DNA from: an uncultured bacterium
GTDB lineage: Bacteria; UBA4055
Length of the DNA stretch: 15,472 nucleotides
Assembly (NCBI GenBank): GCA_937873545.1
Contig: CALMWI010000116.1
Coordinates: 1 to 15,472 of the forward strand
Reading direction: 5' to 3'
In this document: piece after piece, positions 13,931-15,472 of the stretch
Layout: each line of letters begins with the position of its first letter
How positions within the stretch are numbered: position 1 is the first letter of the stretch
Made by a program: the position numbers and the translations under genes
Notes under the pieces: generated by a model
What the model was told of the DNA's origin: nothing
Seen by the model: only the letters and a program-made list of their open reading frames with translations
Databases searched by the model: none

Positions 13931-15472
13931 TTATAAAATATTTTTTCTATACTCTTTGTATTTCTTCTGAAGGATTGAATATTTTTGCTTCAGTTCAAAG
14001 AACTTTGTGCTCACTTTCCCGTAATCTTCTTTCTCTATCTCTTTTTCTACGAGAGACATCATTGAAGGTTTCTTTTCGTCATCTTTCGCTATCTCATTTA
14101 TAAGTTTCTGAACTTCTACCCAGTTGGACCTGTCGAGTCCGTTCTCTTTATCGGGATACCTGAACATATTGACGATATCAAGTCTTATATAATTAAATTC
14201 TTTCTCTTTAATTTCAATAAGCCATTTTCTTAAAGAGCTTAAATAGTAAGAATTTATAATTTCAGGTGTAATGGGGGAATTTTTATAGATAGGCAGGTTT
14301 TCTTTGAGAACGCTGATTATTTCCCATACTGTCTTAGGAGTTTTACCGAAATGCTTGTCTCTATCGTCCTGAGTAAAATGATCGAAAATATTCTCTTCTG
14401 ATACATACTGCCTATCTTTTAACAGATAATCCGAAGAAACTCCGCTTTTCTTAAGTATTTCTTTATTTAGATGATCAGCTGATTTATCTGAAGAATATTT
14501 CATGCCGTCAAGCATCGCTAGATAAAATGCGGACACGGCCAGATAAACATTTGTATGAGGATTAGGAGCTCTGATTTCAAACCTTACTGACATCGGACTT
14601 TCGGATCTAACAAGCCCGATAAGAACTGTTCTGTTCCTTGAGGGTGATTTTGGCGTCAGTCCGAGGGACGCTACCACACTGACCGGAGCTTCAAATCCCG
14701 GCTGAAGTCTTTTAATTGCCGAGTGCGAATTTGTGACGAACGGATTGACCGACTTCCAGTTCTTTAATAATCCCATCAATGCCCCGTAGCCCAGCTCCGA
14801 TAAATAAAATTTATTCTCTGAAGGCGCGAAAAGATTTAGCTTCCTCCCGTTCTTTAATTTAACGCCCATCCCTATGTGTATATGCTCGCCTGAACCTGCG
14901 ACACCATCAACCGGCTTGGCGACGAAGATCGCCTCAAGCCCGTTTTTTCTGAATACTTCCTTAACAACATATCTGACGAATATTTCATTATCTGCGGCCT
15001 GAAGCGGATCGGTGAATTTCCAGTCTATCTCAAGCTGCTCCATAACATCGTAGAGCCTCCCTTCCCTGCTTATTTTCCCTTTTACTCCGCCGACTTCCTT
15101 GTGCCCCATTTCAGGTTCAATTCCATAATTTTCCAGCATGATAAGAGTTTCTTCAAGTGATTTTCTAACCTGACCTTTTGTTCTTTTCCAGTATGATTCC
15201 TTAAGTTCCTGACTGAGGGAAAGTTCCTCTTTCGAAACCTTATCCATAGTTGTCCTGACCCAGAATTCAAGCTCAGTACCGGTAGTGTAATAAACATCTG
15301 AAATATCAGAAAATTTTATCCTGTAAGGCTTTAATAAATGTGGATTTGACTTTAAAACCGCAAGGGTCTTATCCTTAACATAAGCCATCGTATTCTTTAA
15401 TACGGACCGGGAGCAGTAAAACCTGTCATGATGCTTGAAGTTCTCGATGATGATTTGATGATTCGTATCGAT
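13931..15472 (-). CDS. Divergent glutamine synthetase-like protein (5' end outside window)
   Basis: The protein belongs to the glutamine synthetase catalytic (Gln-synt_C) superfamily. The frame stays open from the ATG at 15388 to the window edge, adding DRFYCSRSVLKNT before that Met. No ribosome site precedes 15388, so the start and any beta-grasp N-domain lie beyond the edge. Counting from the Met at 15388: GTELEF (37-42), GHKEVGGVKGKI (95-106), PVDGVAGSGEHIH (159-171), KRLQPGFEAP (226-235), SRNRTVLIG (250-258) and RFEIRAPNPHTN (269-280). In GSI the second block is HHEV...GQ.E, but here VKGK replaces GQ.E, so a metal-binding Glu appears absent. The adenylylation-site tyrosine motif NLYDLPP is also missing (NIFDHFT). 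The charged C-terminus (about 425-485) may be coiled coil. It could be a catalytically divergent GS or a gamma-glutamyl ligase for another amine. Confidence 0.85.
   Translation of the reverse strand: MDTNHQIIIENFKHHDRFYCSRSVLKNTMAYVKDKTLAVLKSNPHLLKPYRIKFSDISDVYYTTGTELEFWVRTTMDKVSKEELSLSQELKESYWKRTKGQVRKSLEETLIMLENYGIEPEMGHKEVGGVKGKISREGRLYDVMEQLEIDWKFTDPLQAADNEIFVRYVVKEVFRKNGLEAIFVAKPVDGVAGSGEHIHIGMGVKLKNGRKLNLFAPSENKFYLSELGYGALMGLLKNWKSVNPFVTNSHSAIKRLQPGFEAPVSVVASLGLTPKSPSRNRTVLIGLVRSESPMSVRFEIRAPNPHTNVYLAVSAFYLAMLDGMKYSSDKSADHLNKEILKKSGVSSDYLLKDRQYVSEENIFDHFTQDDRDKHFGKTPKTVWEIISVLKENLPIYKNSPITPEIINSYYLSSLRKWLIEIKEKEFNYIRLDIVNMFRYPDKENGLDRSNWVEVQKLINEIAKDDEKKPSMMSLVEKEIEKEDYGKVSTKFFELKQKYSILQKKYKEYRKNIL

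Noticed and set aside
1..15472. CRISPR array, tRNA, rRNA, prophage or defence island
   Set aside because: No regularly spaced repeats, tRNA-like cloverleaf, rRNA stretch, phage structural gene or known defence gene was seen on either strand.

Overview
The window looks like chromosome from an AT-rich, Gram-negative, uncultured-type bacterium. Three things suggest this: a secreted beta-propeller protein with a FlgD-like C-terminal sorting module, a lipobox lipoprotein, and a PUR-alpha/DUF3276-type protein. These are common in the Fibrobacteres-Chlorobi-Bacteroidetes superphylum and neighbouring candidate phyla (Delongbacteria or Cloacimonadota-like) and, for PUR proteins, spirochaetes. The placement is inference; there is no rRNA or other phylogenetic marker here.

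Layout. (1) 1-1362: an intact IS3-family (IS150-like) insertion sequence with orfA, orfB, a textbook -1 frameshift heptamer and 25-bp terminal inverted repeats. It is bracketed by a second, outer imperfect inverted repeat, and its left tip is duplicated in tandem. (2) 1487-6390, minus strand: a tightly packed four-gene operon, transcribed as purine nucleoside phosphorylase, YigZ/IMPACT protein, CNNM/CBS (CorC-HlyC) membrane protein, then a secreted beta-propeller protein. (3) 6485-7745, plus strand, divergent: 5-formyltetrahydrofolate cyclo-ligase overlapping a conserved protein of unknown function with a lysozyme-like motif. (4) 7844-9148, plus strand: dapB, behind a good sigma70-type promoter, followed by a small lipoprotein. 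(5) 9356-13177, minus strand: a 1273-residue soluble Ser/Thr kinase-AAA ATPase-helical repeat protein. (6) 13316-13816, minus strand: a PUR-alpha-type nucleic-acid-binding domain joined by an acidic linker to a C-terminal HTH/SANT-like domain, followed by a strong hairpin terminator. (7) 13931-15472, minus strand: a divergent glutamine synthetase-like protein whose reading frame runs off the right edge, so its N-terminus is not in the window.

Most of the window is housekeeping metabolism (purine salvage, folate, lysine/diaminopimelate, glutamine synthetase-like) with some signalling and surface genes. No CRISPR array, tRNA, rRNA, phage or obvious defence island was seen. The most interesting items are the PUR-HTH fusion, the kinase-ATPase-TPR regulator with a non-RD catalytic loop, the glutamine synthetase-like protein with a changed metal-site motif, the cytosolic lysozyme-motif protein, and the nested repeat structure around the IS.
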